Shown one piece after another: positions 1 through 7,797 of a stretch of 47,634 nt of DNA. Both the position numbers and the translations under genes were made by a program. Source of the DNA: Pseudomonadota bacterium (lineage in GTDB: Bacteria; Pseudomonadota; Gammaproteobacteria; Steroidobacterales; SZUA-146); NCBI GenBank assembly GCA_039028935.1, contig JBCCHD010000028.1, positions 1 through 47,634 on the forward strand, written 5' to 3'. The notes under the pieces are model-generated. The model did not search any database and had not been told where the DNA came from. It worked only from the letters and a program-made list of their open reading frames with translations. Each line of letters starts with the position of its first letter. Within the stretch, counting starts at the first letter, position 1.

Positions 1-340
1 CGGCCGAATACTCTGAAATTGAATAGCCCTCGGCAAACGTATTTGCGCGGTACGTCACGTCCGTCGTCGCCGCGACGCCGTTGTCGAATGCATAGGCGTT
101 ATTGCGCGGCGTGTCGGGTGTTGCCGGGCCTAGAACAAATTCCGCTTCAATAGCTGACTCTGAGGCCTGAAAGGCATTTTCGGTAAACTGCGTGTTACCG
201 GCTAATACAAGTTCAAGCGTAGCGGTTGACATGCCGCTGACGGCAAACACAGTAAGGATCAGCAACAGAATTAAGCCGACAACCAGCGCAGCCCCCTGTT
301 GTTTGCGTGGGCCGATAACGGAATGTTTAAGACGGTTCAT
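1..340 (-). CDS. pilX: PilX-like minor pilin assembly protein, second set, 3' end cut by window edge
   Basis: The reading frame opens at an ATG at 340 and runs off the left edge, giving 113 residues. It starts with a basic stretch, then QQGAALVVGLILLLILTVFA, the hydrophobic N-terminal helix typical of PilX, which lacks the GFxLIE prepilin signature of PilV and PilW. A run rich in Ala, Glu and Ser (FQASESAIEAEF) follows, as in the other PilX of this window at 7278. The gene starts 13 bases after the stop of the pilW copy upstream, with GGA ten bases before the ATG, so it is the third gene of a pilV-pilW-pilX unit. PilX proteins belong to the priming complex of the type IV pilus tip at the inner membrane. 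A pilY1 copy probably lies further left, but that is inference. Confidence 0.85.
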   Translation of the reverse strand, partial: MNRLKHSVIGPRKQQGAALVVGLILLLILTVFAVSGMSTATLELVLAGNTQFTENAFQASESAIEAEFVLGPATPDTPRNNAYAFDNGVAATTDVTYRANTFAEGYSISEYSA

Positions 341-353
341 GATTAGCGAGTCC

Positions 354-1334
354 TTACAGCAGTGTTTCTGCGCGACGGTTGCGCATTTCTATGGTTTTGG
401 TAACCAGCAGTCGGCGATAACGCGTGTCGAGCGCGTTGCCGGTGGCCGATGCGGTGAACGTTCGATCCGCATAGCGATACGTGACGTCCTCGTCATAACC
501 CTGCTCGATCTGTTCCGCGCGTACGCGTAACCAGATGCGCGCGACGAGAATTGTCTCTGGATCCACCACATCGTCAAAGTCGACGTACATATTGACCGAC
601 TGATCATTTGTCGTGTCTACGCCATACTGAATCTGCAAGTCCTCAATGCCGGGGATCACTTCTTCTTGAATAATGATTGGATTCACGCCATCGGTGCCCA
701 GATAGGAGCGGCGCAATGACGGGACGGTGTTGTCGTGGTCGGATGAATCCGACACCCAATAGGTGATGGCGGTCAGCTCGTTGTTGACCGCATCGGTGGC
801 GAAGCCCGTTGGCTGGTTGGGACCAGTGAACAACGTGCCGCTATTGGTTGTTGAACGGACATAAGTGACGCCGTTTCGAAGATCAACTTCGTCAACTGGG
901 GTGGACTGCGCATGACGAATGACCAATACGTCAGTGTTGGCCACGTAGTCGCCGTTGGGAATGCAAGTGCCACCGTACGGGTTGGCATTGTTGGCGCCCT
1001 CGATCGCCGTGTCGATATTGATGGACCAATTGTTTTCGCATTCACCTGCGCCGGCGGCCAACACGGACGGCGGATCGGTCGGCAATGCGGAGTCACCGAT
1101 TTGTCGCGAGTTATTGGTTAAACCCCAAAGATCGGCGGCCCGTACGTCGCGCTCAATGACTTGCAGTGCGTAGCGTGCGTTTTCCTGAAGACGCGCGGCC
1201 TGTTCGCTGACGATCAGTGCAGACTGACTCTGCGTATATACGCGAAGCGCGCCGGCGACCAAGAAGATGCCGATCACCATGGCGACCATGAGTTCGATTA
1301 AGTTGAAGCCGTGTTGGCGGGAAAGGTTCATCAT
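354..1334 (-). CDS. pilW: PilW-like type IV pilus minor pilin, second set
   Basis: A class III leader is clear: RQHG followed by FNLIELMVAMVIG, so prepilin peptidase would cut after the Gly. A long hydrophobic helix and a large globular domain of about 290 residues follow, the usual size for PilW. The stretch LQENARYALQVIERDVR matches the corresponding helix of the other PilW in this window (MQENARFALGVIEPDLE). The frame stays open upstream to 1397, overlapping pilV. I chose the ATG at 1334 because it lies just after the pilV stop at 1346, has AGG about ten bases upstream and gives a normal short leader; the adjacent ATG at 1331 is equally possible. PilW is a minor pilin of the pilus-initiating tip complex in the inner membrane and periplasm. 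Confidence 0.88.
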   Translation of the reverse strand: MMNLSRQHGFNLIELMVAMVIGIFLVAGALRVYTQSQSALIVSEQAARLQENARYALQVIERDVRAADLWGLTNNSRQIGDSALPTDPPSVLAAGAGECENNWSINIDTAIEGANNANPYGGTCIPNGDYVANTDVLVIRHAQSTPVDEVDLRNGVTYVRSTTNSGTLFTGPNQPTGFATDAVNNELTAITYWVSDSSDHDNTVPSLRRSYLGTDGVNPIIIQEEVIPGIEDLQIQYGVDTTNDQSVNMYVDFDDVVDPETILVARIWLRVRAEQIEQGYDEDVTYRYADRTFTASATGNALDTRYRRLLVTKTIEMRNRRAETLL

Positions 1335-1345
1335 AGTTCGTTGAC

Positions 1346-1846
1346 CTACAGTGCAAATGACAATTCGTATTCCTGCACGCGATCCTTTTCGGACCACTGA
1401 ACCAGAATTGTCATCGTCGTGGGATTGGTGGCGGCGTTGCGGGTGATCGAGCCTTGCGCATTCGCCAGTCCGGCTTTCTTGGCGTCGGTGGTGTCGGTAT
1501 TACCAAGGGCTGTTTTCCACTGCCACACATCGTAGGCCGCCATTTCTTGCGCTGTGCAATCCACGGCATTAATGCCTTGCGACGCCCCACATCGAATAGC
1601 GGGTGCCGCTGGCGCGTTCACTGCGTTGGTCACATAAAACTCTTCACCCGCGCGATTGACGCGAATGCGGTCGGCCATGTCGGCAGCAAGGTTAATGGCC
1701 TTGGTGCGGGCAAGCGCTGTATGACCAGACTTTAGGCTTTCAACATAAAGTGCGGCGATGCCGAGCATGCCGGTGGACAAGATGACGATAGTCACCAGTA
1801 CTTCAATGAGCGAGAAGCCACCTTGTTGTGTGTGTCGATGTGTCAC
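1346..1846 (-). CDS. pilV: PilV-like type IV pilus minor pilin, second set
   Basis: The 166-residue product begins with QQGG followed by FSLIEVLVTIVILSTGMLG, a textbook PilV prepilin segment (FSLIEVLV and the later GMLG). ADMADRIRVNR matches ADMADRIRANP in the PilV at 8803. The conserved YDVWQWK region near the C-terminus also matches FDIWLWK there. The start is a GTG at 1846 with GGA eight bases upstream; there is no better ATG. This is the first gene of the left-hand pilVWX unit and has a candidate promoter just upstream. Minor pilins of this kind prime pilus assembly and link to PilY1. The two PilV copies differ at most positions outside the signature, so this is an old duplication or a separate acquisition. 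Confidence 0.88.
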   Translation of the reverse strand: MTHRHTQQGGFSLIEVLVTIVILSTGMLGIAALYVESLKSGHTALARTKAINLAADMADRIRVNRAGEEFYVTNAVNAPAAPAIRCGASQGINAVDCTAQEMAAYDVWQWKTALGNTDTTDAKKAGLANAQGSITRNAATNPTTMTILVQWSEKDRVQEYELSFAL

Positions 1847-1879
1847 AGGTTTTTCCAGTCGTTAATAGCGATGCCCACC

Positions 1880-1907
1880 ATCTTACGCACTCTTAAAAGA
1901 CTGTCAG
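1880..1907 (-). promoter_or_regulatory. candidate sigma-70 promoter for the second pilVWX unit
   Basis: On the minus strand CTGACA (1907-1902) and TAAGAT (1885-1880) are separated by 16 bases. They match the -35 and -10 consensus at five and four of six positions. Transcription would begin near 1873, about 27 bases before the GTG of pilV. This was found by eye, with no scoring. Confidence 0.4.
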
Positions 1908-1959
1908 TGTGTTTTCGACAAACGGAAAGAAACGTGTGACAAGCGGACCGTATTGGTCG

Positions 1960-1985
1960 GTTTACGATTTGTTCACAACGTAAAC
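1960..1985. repeat. inverted repeat GTTTACG-N12-CGTAAAC upstream of second pilV
   Basis: Seven-base arms at 1960-1966 and 1979-1985 are perfectly complementary around a 12-base spacer. It sits about 115-140 bases upstream of the pilV GTG, a suitable place for an activator or repressor site. No regulator is assigned. Confidence 0.5.
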
Positions 1986-2011
1986 TGCGCAACGGTTCGA
2001 TGTTTATCCGA

Positions 2012-2032
2012 CATTATGCACAATGCATGATG
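2012..2032. repeat. near-palindrome around ATGCA-CAA-TGCAT
   Basis: Nine-base arms (2012-2020 and 2024-2032) pair with one mismatch around a 3-base centre. It lies in the same regulatory gap as the 1960-1985 repeat. It may be an operator, or chance in an AT-richer stretch. Confidence 0.35.
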
Positions 2033-2312
2033 TATTACGCTGCGATACGCCGCGAGTAAACTGTGAACCACGTCACGAGCGACGACCACAGTGGTGACGC
2101 GTACAGCAACTATCTGGACATGTGGAGACGTACAGGAAAAGAGCAGGAATAAACAAATGCAAGAATCTAACGAGCGTTACACAGTACGTTTCGCGAGATC
2201 TGGATCGTGCCACTCTGGACGTGCGGAGTGCGCGAAATGTTTAGTCCAAGGCGTAATGAACGAGCCGCGAAGTGCGACAGGCAAATGTGCGCGGTAGCAG
2301 CTTGCGCCAAAC

Positions 2313-2732
2313 TTAGTTCCAGCAGGCGTCCGTTGAGTCGCCGCTACCGCTGTCGCTAGCCGTGCGATTGCCACTGGCGTCGATCGAGAATGACGAGCAC
2401 TTCGTGTCGTTTTCTTGGGATTCACCGGCTTTTGGTGATGCGGTGGCGGTAAACGTGGTGACCAGGTCTGCACCGGCGTCGATGGTCAATGTGTACAAGC
2501 CTTCTTCAGTGCCATCAATATCAAGGTCGGTGAGATCGTCTGTGTAAGTGTTATTCGCGATATAAAACTTTTCTTGTTCGGCGGCCACACGCAGCAAGGC
2601 AGCAGTCGCGTCTGTGCGATGTGTGCGTTGGACGTGCTCGCGGTAACTTGGCAAGGCAATCGAGGTAACAATCGCAATAATGACCACCGTGATCATCAGC
2701 TCGATGAGAGAAAAACCGCCTTGTTTTCGCAT
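2313..2732 (-). CDS. pilE: type IV pilin PilE-like protein (second of two tandem copies)
   Basis: The 139-residue product has a very short leader, MRKQGG, followed by FSLIELMITVVIIAIVTSIA, the type IVa prepilin signature. The ATG at 2732 is the only sensible start. The stretch RTDATAALLRVAAEQEKFY is shared in pattern with the PilE-like gene at 2897 (RSDATTALLAVAAAQEKEY). Two cysteines near the C-terminus, at TKCSS and DACWN, form the expected disulfide-bonded D-region. In the PilE/ComP group such genes directly follow pilY1. They act as minor pilins joining the tip complex to the shaft, or as pilin-like subunits; the main PilA is usually encoded elsewhere. It lies 164 bases after the first pilE and is probably co-transcribed. 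Confidence 0.9.
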   Translation of the reverse strand: MRKQGGFSLIELMITVVIIAIVTSIALPSYREHVQRTHRTDATAALLRVAAEQEKFYIANNTYTDDLTDLDIDGTEEGLYTLTIDAGADLVTTFTATASPKAGESQENDTKCSSFSIDASGNRTASDSGSGDSTDACWN

Positions 2733-2848
2733 AGTGCCGTCTCTTGAATATATGTTAAATCTACGCTGGACACGTCGTGTGGCAGCGGACTACGGCAACG
2801 AGTATATCGGTGGGATTTATTGAGCAACCGTGAGAGATGTCACAGTTT

Positions 2849-2866
2849 TGTCGTCAAATGACGACA
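2849..2866. repeat. perfect inverted repeat between the two pilE genes
   Basis: TGTCGTCA and TGACGACA flank an AA centre, giving an 18-base palindrome in the 164-base gap between the two pilE-like genes. It would form an eight-pair hairpin in the transcript, but no T-run follows on either strand, so it does not look like an intrinsic terminator. An operator or an mRNA processing or stability element are the alternatives. Confidence 0.6.
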
Positions 2867-2896
2867 GTTAATCGAATTTAACCGGTCGAGTCGGCG

Positions 2897-3316
2897 TTAC
2901 CAACAGTCGTCGGTTGGGCCGCCGTCACTGTCTGTTGATCGTTTCGCTCCGGTTTGATCGATCGTGAAGATGACGCAATCCGCGTCGTTTTCTTGCGAAC
3001 CGTTAATGCGTGCTGTGGCGGTCGCTAGGAAGGTGTCGCCATCGTTATCGACCGCTAGCGTGAGCGTATACTCTTTCGATTCCGTTGTCAGAATACCAAG
3101 ATCCGCCAGGCTCGCGCTGTAGCGGTTACTTTTTAGGTATTCTTTTTCTTGAGCCGCCGCCACGGCGAGCAGCGCAGTCGTCGCGTCTGAGCGTTTGGCT
3201 TTCAGAGTACTTTTTAAATAACTGGGATAGCCGATGGCGATCAGCAGTCCCAAGATGATCACCACGATCATCAGTTCGATCAACGTGATGCCGCGCATAC
3301 GGTGTGAGCCAGCCAT
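2897..3316 (-). CDS. pilE: type IV pilin PilE-like protein (first of two tandem copies)
   Basis: The product carries MRG followed by ITLIELMIVVIILGLLIAIG, a prepilin signature with Ile rather than Phe at mature position 1. Two C-terminal cysteines (at ADCVI and DDCW) would close the D-loop. The start decision is clear: AAGGA touches the ATG at 3322 but lies six bases before the ATG at 3316, so 3316 is preferred and gives 139 residues. The pilY1 stop at 3326 is ten bases upstream, so the two are one operon. The protein should be processed by PilD at the inner membrane and join the pilus as a minor subunit. The tandem copy at 2313 is recognisably related but strongly diverged. Confidence 0.9.
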   Translation of the reverse strand: MAGSHRMRGITLIELMIVVIILGLLIAIGYPSYLKSTLKAKRSDATTALLAVAAAQEKEYLKSNRYSASLADLGILTTESKEYTLTLAVDNDGDTFLATATARINGSQENDADCVIFTIDQTGAKRSTDSDGGPTDDCW

Positions 3317-3325
3317 GGTCATTCC

Positions 3326-6300
3326 TTAAAATTCCACCCAGTACGTGCGAACGGGTTTGGAGGCCAAGCCCACGTTAAAGGCCTGCGTGCCCACTTGGGC
3401 GATGATATCGGCGGTTGTGGGTAACACCAGTAGCCCGTCGTCGGCCGGATCGCCTGGATTGATCGTACACCCTTCACAGTCGGGTTCAACAAACACCAAC
3501 CGTGGTTGAGGTGGGATGCCAGTCGGGCCGAGCTCGACACTGGCGATCGGTGGCGATGCGAGGGCGTCGTCATACAGCGCGGGTAGGCCGCTGAGTATGT
3601 CGATACCATAGAATCGTCCGAGTCCCGTGGCCGCCACGGGATCGCAACTCAGCGCCTGATTCTGAGGTGAATAGGTGGTAAAGAAAATGCGTCCTTCTGC
3701 AGTGACGGCAGAGGACAGCGATTTCTCACCGGCACCGGCATCCAAGCTCAAGAACCAACCACGTCCAAAACCGGTGGTGGCGTCGATGCTGGTAGACCCG
3801 TCCTGAATGCCATTGAGCGTCAGCGCAATCAAGTCGAGCTCGGTGGTGAGCAGGTCGGCATTCGCGTCGCCATATTCGGGATCGCCATTGGGTCCGAGCG
3901 CGGGCGAAAACACGTTGTCGTCGCGCAGCACGTAAAAGTTGTCGTTGATGGTGGTTTCTAGCGGGTGCGCCCGATAGCCAGAACCCAAACCAATCGCTAG
4001 AAAACTGCGCCCATCTTCTACGTAGCGTGACACGCTGGGTGCGGAGAAAAAGCGTCGCTCATTCGCACTGCCGTTGCCGCCCAAATCGGCAAGACGGCCG
4101 CCAGTGATCTGTGCATCGAGCGTGGTCTCATCGGGATTGATATCGAACCGCCATACTTGTGCGGCCATATCGCCGACGTACAAGCGGTCAACGTATCCGT
4201 CGTTGTCGGTGTCGATGATGCGCACATCCGATGGAATGCTGTGGGTCATCTCGCTCAATACGAGATCGGCACCTGTGCCGGTGCCGCCGGCACTCCAGAT
4301 CAGATCGCCGGTTTTCGCGTCGGCGATATAGACCGAGTTACCGATGGCGTCCGCACTGTTGGAGGAGTCTTGATTGGGGTCATAGCCGCCACCAAAGATC
4401 AGCACATCGCGCTCGGTGTTGCCGAGTTTGATTTTACCGACGCTGGCCGACGACCACGTTTGGCCGAGGTTACTGTAGCCGGTGCGGCCGTTATCTATGA
4501 CAAACTCCAAACTGGGGGACGCGCGGTCGGTCATGTCGAACGCGTAGTAGCTGCGACCACCGCGTCGCATGCCCGCATAGATCCACAGGCGTTCGCCACC
4601 TGACTCAACCACGAAATCACCGTCGTCGTTTTCAATCCAGAAGTTGATCGGCCCATCCATGCCGTACGTTTTATTGTCCACGGCGTTGTAGGCGGGCAGA
4701 TTGGCTTTGAGCTTGACTTGTTCCGGCAGCAGTTCTTTGGGAATAAACGCAAACTCTTCGAGGTCGTTCGTGGTGGCGGCACCCTGTGTCGGATCTATCG
4801 CGTGCAAATAGCCATCGTTTGAGCCGAACACCAGCAGCAGGTCATCTGGACCGCCATCAAAGTTGATGACCAGTGGTTGACTGTGCAGTGGATCGCCGAG
4901 CGTACGCCGGGACATGCCGTCCGCATCTAAGCCGGCCGTGAAGTCGATCAGCTGCAGCAGTTCATCGCCCGTCGGCATACCGGGCAGTGCGCCGATCGCG
5001 TCGACATTATCGCGACTGATGCGGTTGTCGTCAGCGCTCAGATTTTTATTGGTGGTCAAGTTCGAGTAAATTTTTCGGTCGGCCGATAAGCGTTCGGCCA
5101 CGCCCCCTTCGGCCACCTCCGAGCCATCCGGTGTGTTGCTCCAGATGCTTCTGGCTGCGTCGCGAAACAGACCGGTGCCGGGATCTACGGCGGGATTGCC
5201 GTCGGCATCGAGTATCTGAATGTCTCCACCGGTGGTTGTGCGGCCAATTTTGTACGCCTTGAGGTTACCATCCCAATGCGGTTCACCCGACGGCGACGGC
5301 TGATAGAGCGTGAAGTACAAGGTGTCGCGATTGGTGAATCGGTTGAGCGTATTGACCGATACGGCGGGAGCCGTAAACGTGGCAACGCTGCCCTGAATGC
5401 CGTTCACACCAAAAATGTCATCAAACGCAGTACGCAGCTGCTCGCGGTTGTTCGCCAAAAAATAGCCGGGTGTGTCGGGCTCATCTATGCCGTCGTCGCT
5501 GGTGTCCACCTGTGCCGTCGTCGCGTTTTGCAGCAGCGTCGAGTCGGTGAAAAAGCCGATGATGAAGGTCTCGACCGACTGGGTGCCGGAGAATCCGGAT
5601 CCTGTCGCGAGGTCTGCCGTACTCATGAACTGCGTCATTTCATCTAGACAACTTCCGTCCGCGCAGCCACCGGTGAGTGCAGCGATATCGGCATCGGCTT
5701 CAAAGTCACCATTCGGCAAACCGTCGGTCAGCAGAATCATATAGTTGCGCTGACACGCCGCGACGATGGGCGATTTGTATTGCCCGCCGTCTAGCGCCTC
5801 GGCCACCGATGTGGACGGGGTGGTCGATAACCCAAATCGCGGCGTGCCGCCGGCGTGATAGAGATACGACTCATAGATGGTTTCAGCAAGTGGTGTACTA
5901 CTGGAGGCCGACAGCGCCTGAATTTTATTAATCAGGTTGGCATTGCCGCTGGCGATGTCGGTGGTCGGTGCCAATACCATGCCGCCACCACCGTTCGCCG
6001 AGAAGCGCATCAAGCCAAGGCGCAGACCGTCATTATTGGCCAACGAGCGCTCGGACAAAGCGACCACCAGATCGGTGGCGACCTCCTGCACAATCTCGAG
6101 ACGCGTGAGCACCACCGCATCGCTGTTTTGTTCGCGCTCATAAATCCAATTGAGATAGTTTGGCGTGAAGAAAGTGTAGCGTGTGCTGGTTTGGGCCCAA
6201 TTGATTAGCTGCGGATCATTCGGATCGGCCGACCAAGGAAACGGTTCGGTGGTGCCGTCTGTGGGCAGTGAATCCAGATTGATGGGAAAAGTGCCGTCAC

Positions 6301-6847
6301 CGACGCCGTCACCGTGTATGCCGTAGTCGGCGAGACACTCCGTGCGGTCATCCTGCCCCCCTTCGTCAAGGTCGTCCTCATCGGCGGGAAACAATAGGCC
6401 CCACGTGCCGCCTTCACCCTCGAGTCGAAATTGCGCAATACGGTCGGTGTAACGTCCCGCGCTTACGAGCGACGACTGTCCGCTCTGGCAGACGAACGAG
6501 CGCGTTTCAATCCACTGGTTGGTGTCGACTTCACTGGCGTCGAGAAAATCGATGGAGTCGAGTGGTGTGACCGTGTAGAACAGACGAAGCGGGAAGCCGA
6601 ACGCCTCGTGCACATCAAACGGGCCCGTGTAGTCGACCGTGCTGTCGTAGGGTGCCACTGTGCTGTCGAGAAACACTTCGGAGGCCATGCTGCCCGAGGT
6701 GTCGATGACCAGCGTGACGTTGGGGCCGGCAAAGTCCTGCACTTGCCCGACCAGTGTTTCGATGTCAGATGCGTGAGCGGGTGCACAGAGCGCGGCACCG
6801 TACAGTAGGCTGGCAAGACAGGTCGTGTAAAAAGAATTCGTTTTCAT
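3326..6847 (-). CDS. pilY1: PilY1 type IV pilus tip adhesin / assembly factor
   Basis: The product has 1173 residues, typical for PilY1. A signal peptide of about 26 residues ends in PAHA. A von Willebrand A-like domain follows, whose MIDAS motif DTSGS sits at residues 49-53. The C-terminal half is the PilY1 beta-propeller, with repeats such as LLLVFGSNDGYLHAID, WIYAGMRRGGRSYYAFD and VYIADAKTGDLIW. A calcium-loop motif DTDNDGYVD lies near residue 877, within the segment that regulates pilus extension and retraction in Pseudomonas. PilY1 acts at the pilus tip or outer surface, in adhesion, surface sensing and pilus priming with the minor pilins. It lies between a small CxxC protein and pilE in the same operon. 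The start ATG at 6847 gives a clean signal peptide. Confidence 0.95.
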   Translation of the reverse strand: MKTNSFYTTCLASLLYGAALCAPAHASDIETLVGQVQDFAGPNVTLVIDTSGSMASEVFLDSTVAPYDSTVDYTGPFDVHEAFGFPLRLFYTVTPLDSIDFLDASEVDTNQWIETRSFVCQSGQSSLVSAGRYTDRIAQFRLEGEGGTWGLLFPADEDDLDEGGQDDRTECLADYGIHGDGVGDGTFPINLDSLPTDGTTEPFPWSADPNDPQLINWAQTSTRYTFFTPNYLNWIYEREQNSDAVVLTRLEIVQEVATDLVVALSERSLANNDGLRLGLMRFSANGGGGMVLAPTTDIASGNANLINKIQALSASSSTPLAETIYESYLYHAGGTPRFGLSTTPSTSVAEALDGGQYKSPIVAACQRNYMILLTDGLPNGDFEADADIAALTGGCADGSCLDEMTQFMSTADLATGSGFSGTQSVETFIIGFFTDSTLLQNATTAQVDTSDDGIDEPDTPGYFLANNREQLRTAFDDIFGVNGIQGSVATFTAPAVSVNTLNRFTNRDTLYFTLYQPSPSGEPHWDGNLKAYKIGRTTTGGDIQILDADGNPAVDPGTGLFRDAARSIWSNTPDGSEVAEGGVAERLSADRKIYSNLTTNKNLSADDNRISRDNVDAIGALPGMPTGDELLQLIDFTAGLDADGMSRRTLGDPLHSQPLVINFDGGPDDLLLVFGSNDGYLHAIDPTQGAATTNDLEEFAFIPKELLPEQVKLKANLPAYNAVDNKTYGMDGPINFWIENDDGDFVVESGGERLWIYAGMRRGGRSYYAFDMTDRASPSLEFVIDNGRTGYSNLGQTWSSASVGKIKLGNTERDVLIFGGGYDPNQDSSNSADAIGNSVYIADAKTGDLIWSAGGTGTGADLVLSEMTHSIPSDVRIIDTDNDGYVDRLYVGDMAAQVWRFDINPDETTLDAQITGGRLADLGGNGSANERRFFSAPSVSRYVEDGRSFLAIGLGSGYRAHPLETTINDNFYVLRDDNVFSPALGPNGDPEYGDANADLLTTELDLIALTLNGIQDGSTSIDATTGFGRGWFLSLDAGAGEKSLSSAVTAEGRIFFTTYSPQNQALSCDPVAATGLGRFYGIDILSGLPALYDDALASPPIASVELGPTGIPPQPRLVFVEPDCEGCTINPGDPADDGLLVLPTTADIIAQVGTQAFNVGLASKPVRTYWVEF

Positions 6848-6887
6848 AAGGCTTCAATATTTGATGAGGAGTCGTCAGGACAAGCGA

Positions 6888-7223
6888 TCAGTCGGCTGGC
6901 CAAAAGGTGACACGCGTGACGTAGCGCGAGTCAGGATCAAAGATGAGCGTGGCGCCACGATTGATGAGCGCTTCGGCGGCTTTGGCGGTGATAGGCTGTT
7001 TACCATCAAAAAAACGTGTTTGAGCCCGAAAGGTCACGCCTTGTGTCGCGCAAAAATCGCAGCGCTTGATGTATATAAGTCCGCCCGTGGTCGGGGCAGT
7101 ACCAAACTCCACACGTTCAAGCTCCGCCGAGTGTTCTTTGATGTCCATCAGCTGTGCGGATGTAGGCACCGAGCTGAAAAACAGCGCGGCAATGATCAAG
7201 CTGAAAAAGCGTTTTGTGTTCAT
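6888..7223 (-). CDS. small secreted protein of unknown function in the pilus cluster, CxxC motif
   Basis: I do not recognise this family. From the ATG at 7223, which has TGGAA about eight bases upstream, the product has 111 residues; the frame reaches back to 7256 but without a ribosome site. It begins MNTKRFFSLIIAALFFSS and a signal peptidase site follows at about TSAQ, so it is exported. The mature part contains a single CDFC motif, which could form a disulfide or bind metal, then a mixed alpha/beta C-terminus (ALINRGATLIFDPDSRYV). It lies between pilX and pilY1 in the operon. A small PilY2 follows pilY1 in Pseudomonas, but I see no basis to call this PilY2. A periplasmic helper for PilY1 or the minor pilins is a reasonable guess. 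Confidence 0.75.
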   Translation of the reverse strand: MNTKRFFSLIIAALFFSSVPTSAQLMDIKEHSAELERVEFGTAPTTGGLIYIKRCDFCATQGVTFRAQTRFFDGKQPITAKAAEALINRGATLIFDPDSRYVTRVTFWPAD

Positions 7224-7277
7224 GCGTGTATTCCAGTAAAGCGTTAACAAGTTCATCGGTAACGACGCGGCGTAAAA

Positions 7278-7763
7278 TTAGTTCGGCACTTGAATATAAA
7301 AACCCATGTTTTGATTTTGAGTGCCGCCGCGGCCGGAGGTGCCGATGGCGTTCATTTGAAAATGCTGATACGTGCAGCCGTCAGGGCTGCCGAATTCGCT
7401 GTTTAATGAGCAGCCGCTGCCTGGCAGTTTGTCTCGCAGTATCGTGGTCACTGTGGTCGACGCGGTGCTGATGCCATCATTTAAGTAATCGAATTCCAGT
7501 GGGTCACGAACCTGTTCATTGATGAGCACGGACCCGTCCATGTTGAAGGGTGCTGTGCTGGTCAGCGCCTGCATGAGCGCGGATTCAGCCGCCTGCGCGG
7601 CAATGTCTTCTTGCTTGACGTTGTCCGCCATGCGCAAGCTCAAAGTCGACTGGGTCATCGACGACAGCGACAGCAGCGTGAGCACCGTGAGCAAAATAAG
7701 ACCCATCAGCAACGCGGCACCGCGTTGGCGAGAAAGGTGTGTCGGAATAGTTCGATTCATCAT
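7278..7763 (-). CDS. pilX: PilX-like minor pilin assembly protein, first set
   Basis: The product of 161 residues begins MMNRTIPTHLSRQRG and then AALLMGLILLTVLTLLSLSS, the PilX N-terminal helix. The pattern DIAAQAAESALMQAL matches the PilX domain and the partial copy at the left edge. The frame is open to 7913, inside pilW, but the double ATG at 7763/7760 lies 35 bases after the pilW stop and gives the normal leader, so I chose 7763; its ribosome site is weak. A cysteine pair (SGCSLN and DGCTYQ) is present in the C-terminal part. PilX works with PilV, PilW, FimU and PilY1 in the complex that starts pilus assembly in the inner membrane. Confidence 0.88.
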   Translation of the reverse strand: MMNRTIPTHLSRQRGAALLMGLILLTVLTLLSLSSMTQSTLSLRMADNVKQEDIAAQAAESALMQALTSTAPFNMDGSVLINEQVRDPLEFDYLNDGISTASTTVTTILRDKLPGSGCSLNSEFGSPDGCTYQHFQMNAIGTSGRGGTQNQNMGFYIQVPN

Positions 7764-7797
7764 GAGTTGGCTCGGTAAGTCTTCGCAAAGACGAGGA

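Larger units (their letters stand above)
1847..2312. other. 466-base intergenic region between pilE and the second pilVWX unit
   Basis: No credible gene lies here; the short open frames lack ribosome sites and known motifs. The left part carries a candidate promoter for pilV. The middle part holds two inverted repeats (1960-1985 and 2012-2032) that could be regulator sites. No T-rich terminator hairpin is visible after the pilE gene that ends at 2313. The length, against gaps of 5-165 bases elsewhere in the cluster, suggests this is where a separate transcription unit begins. Confidence 0.6.
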
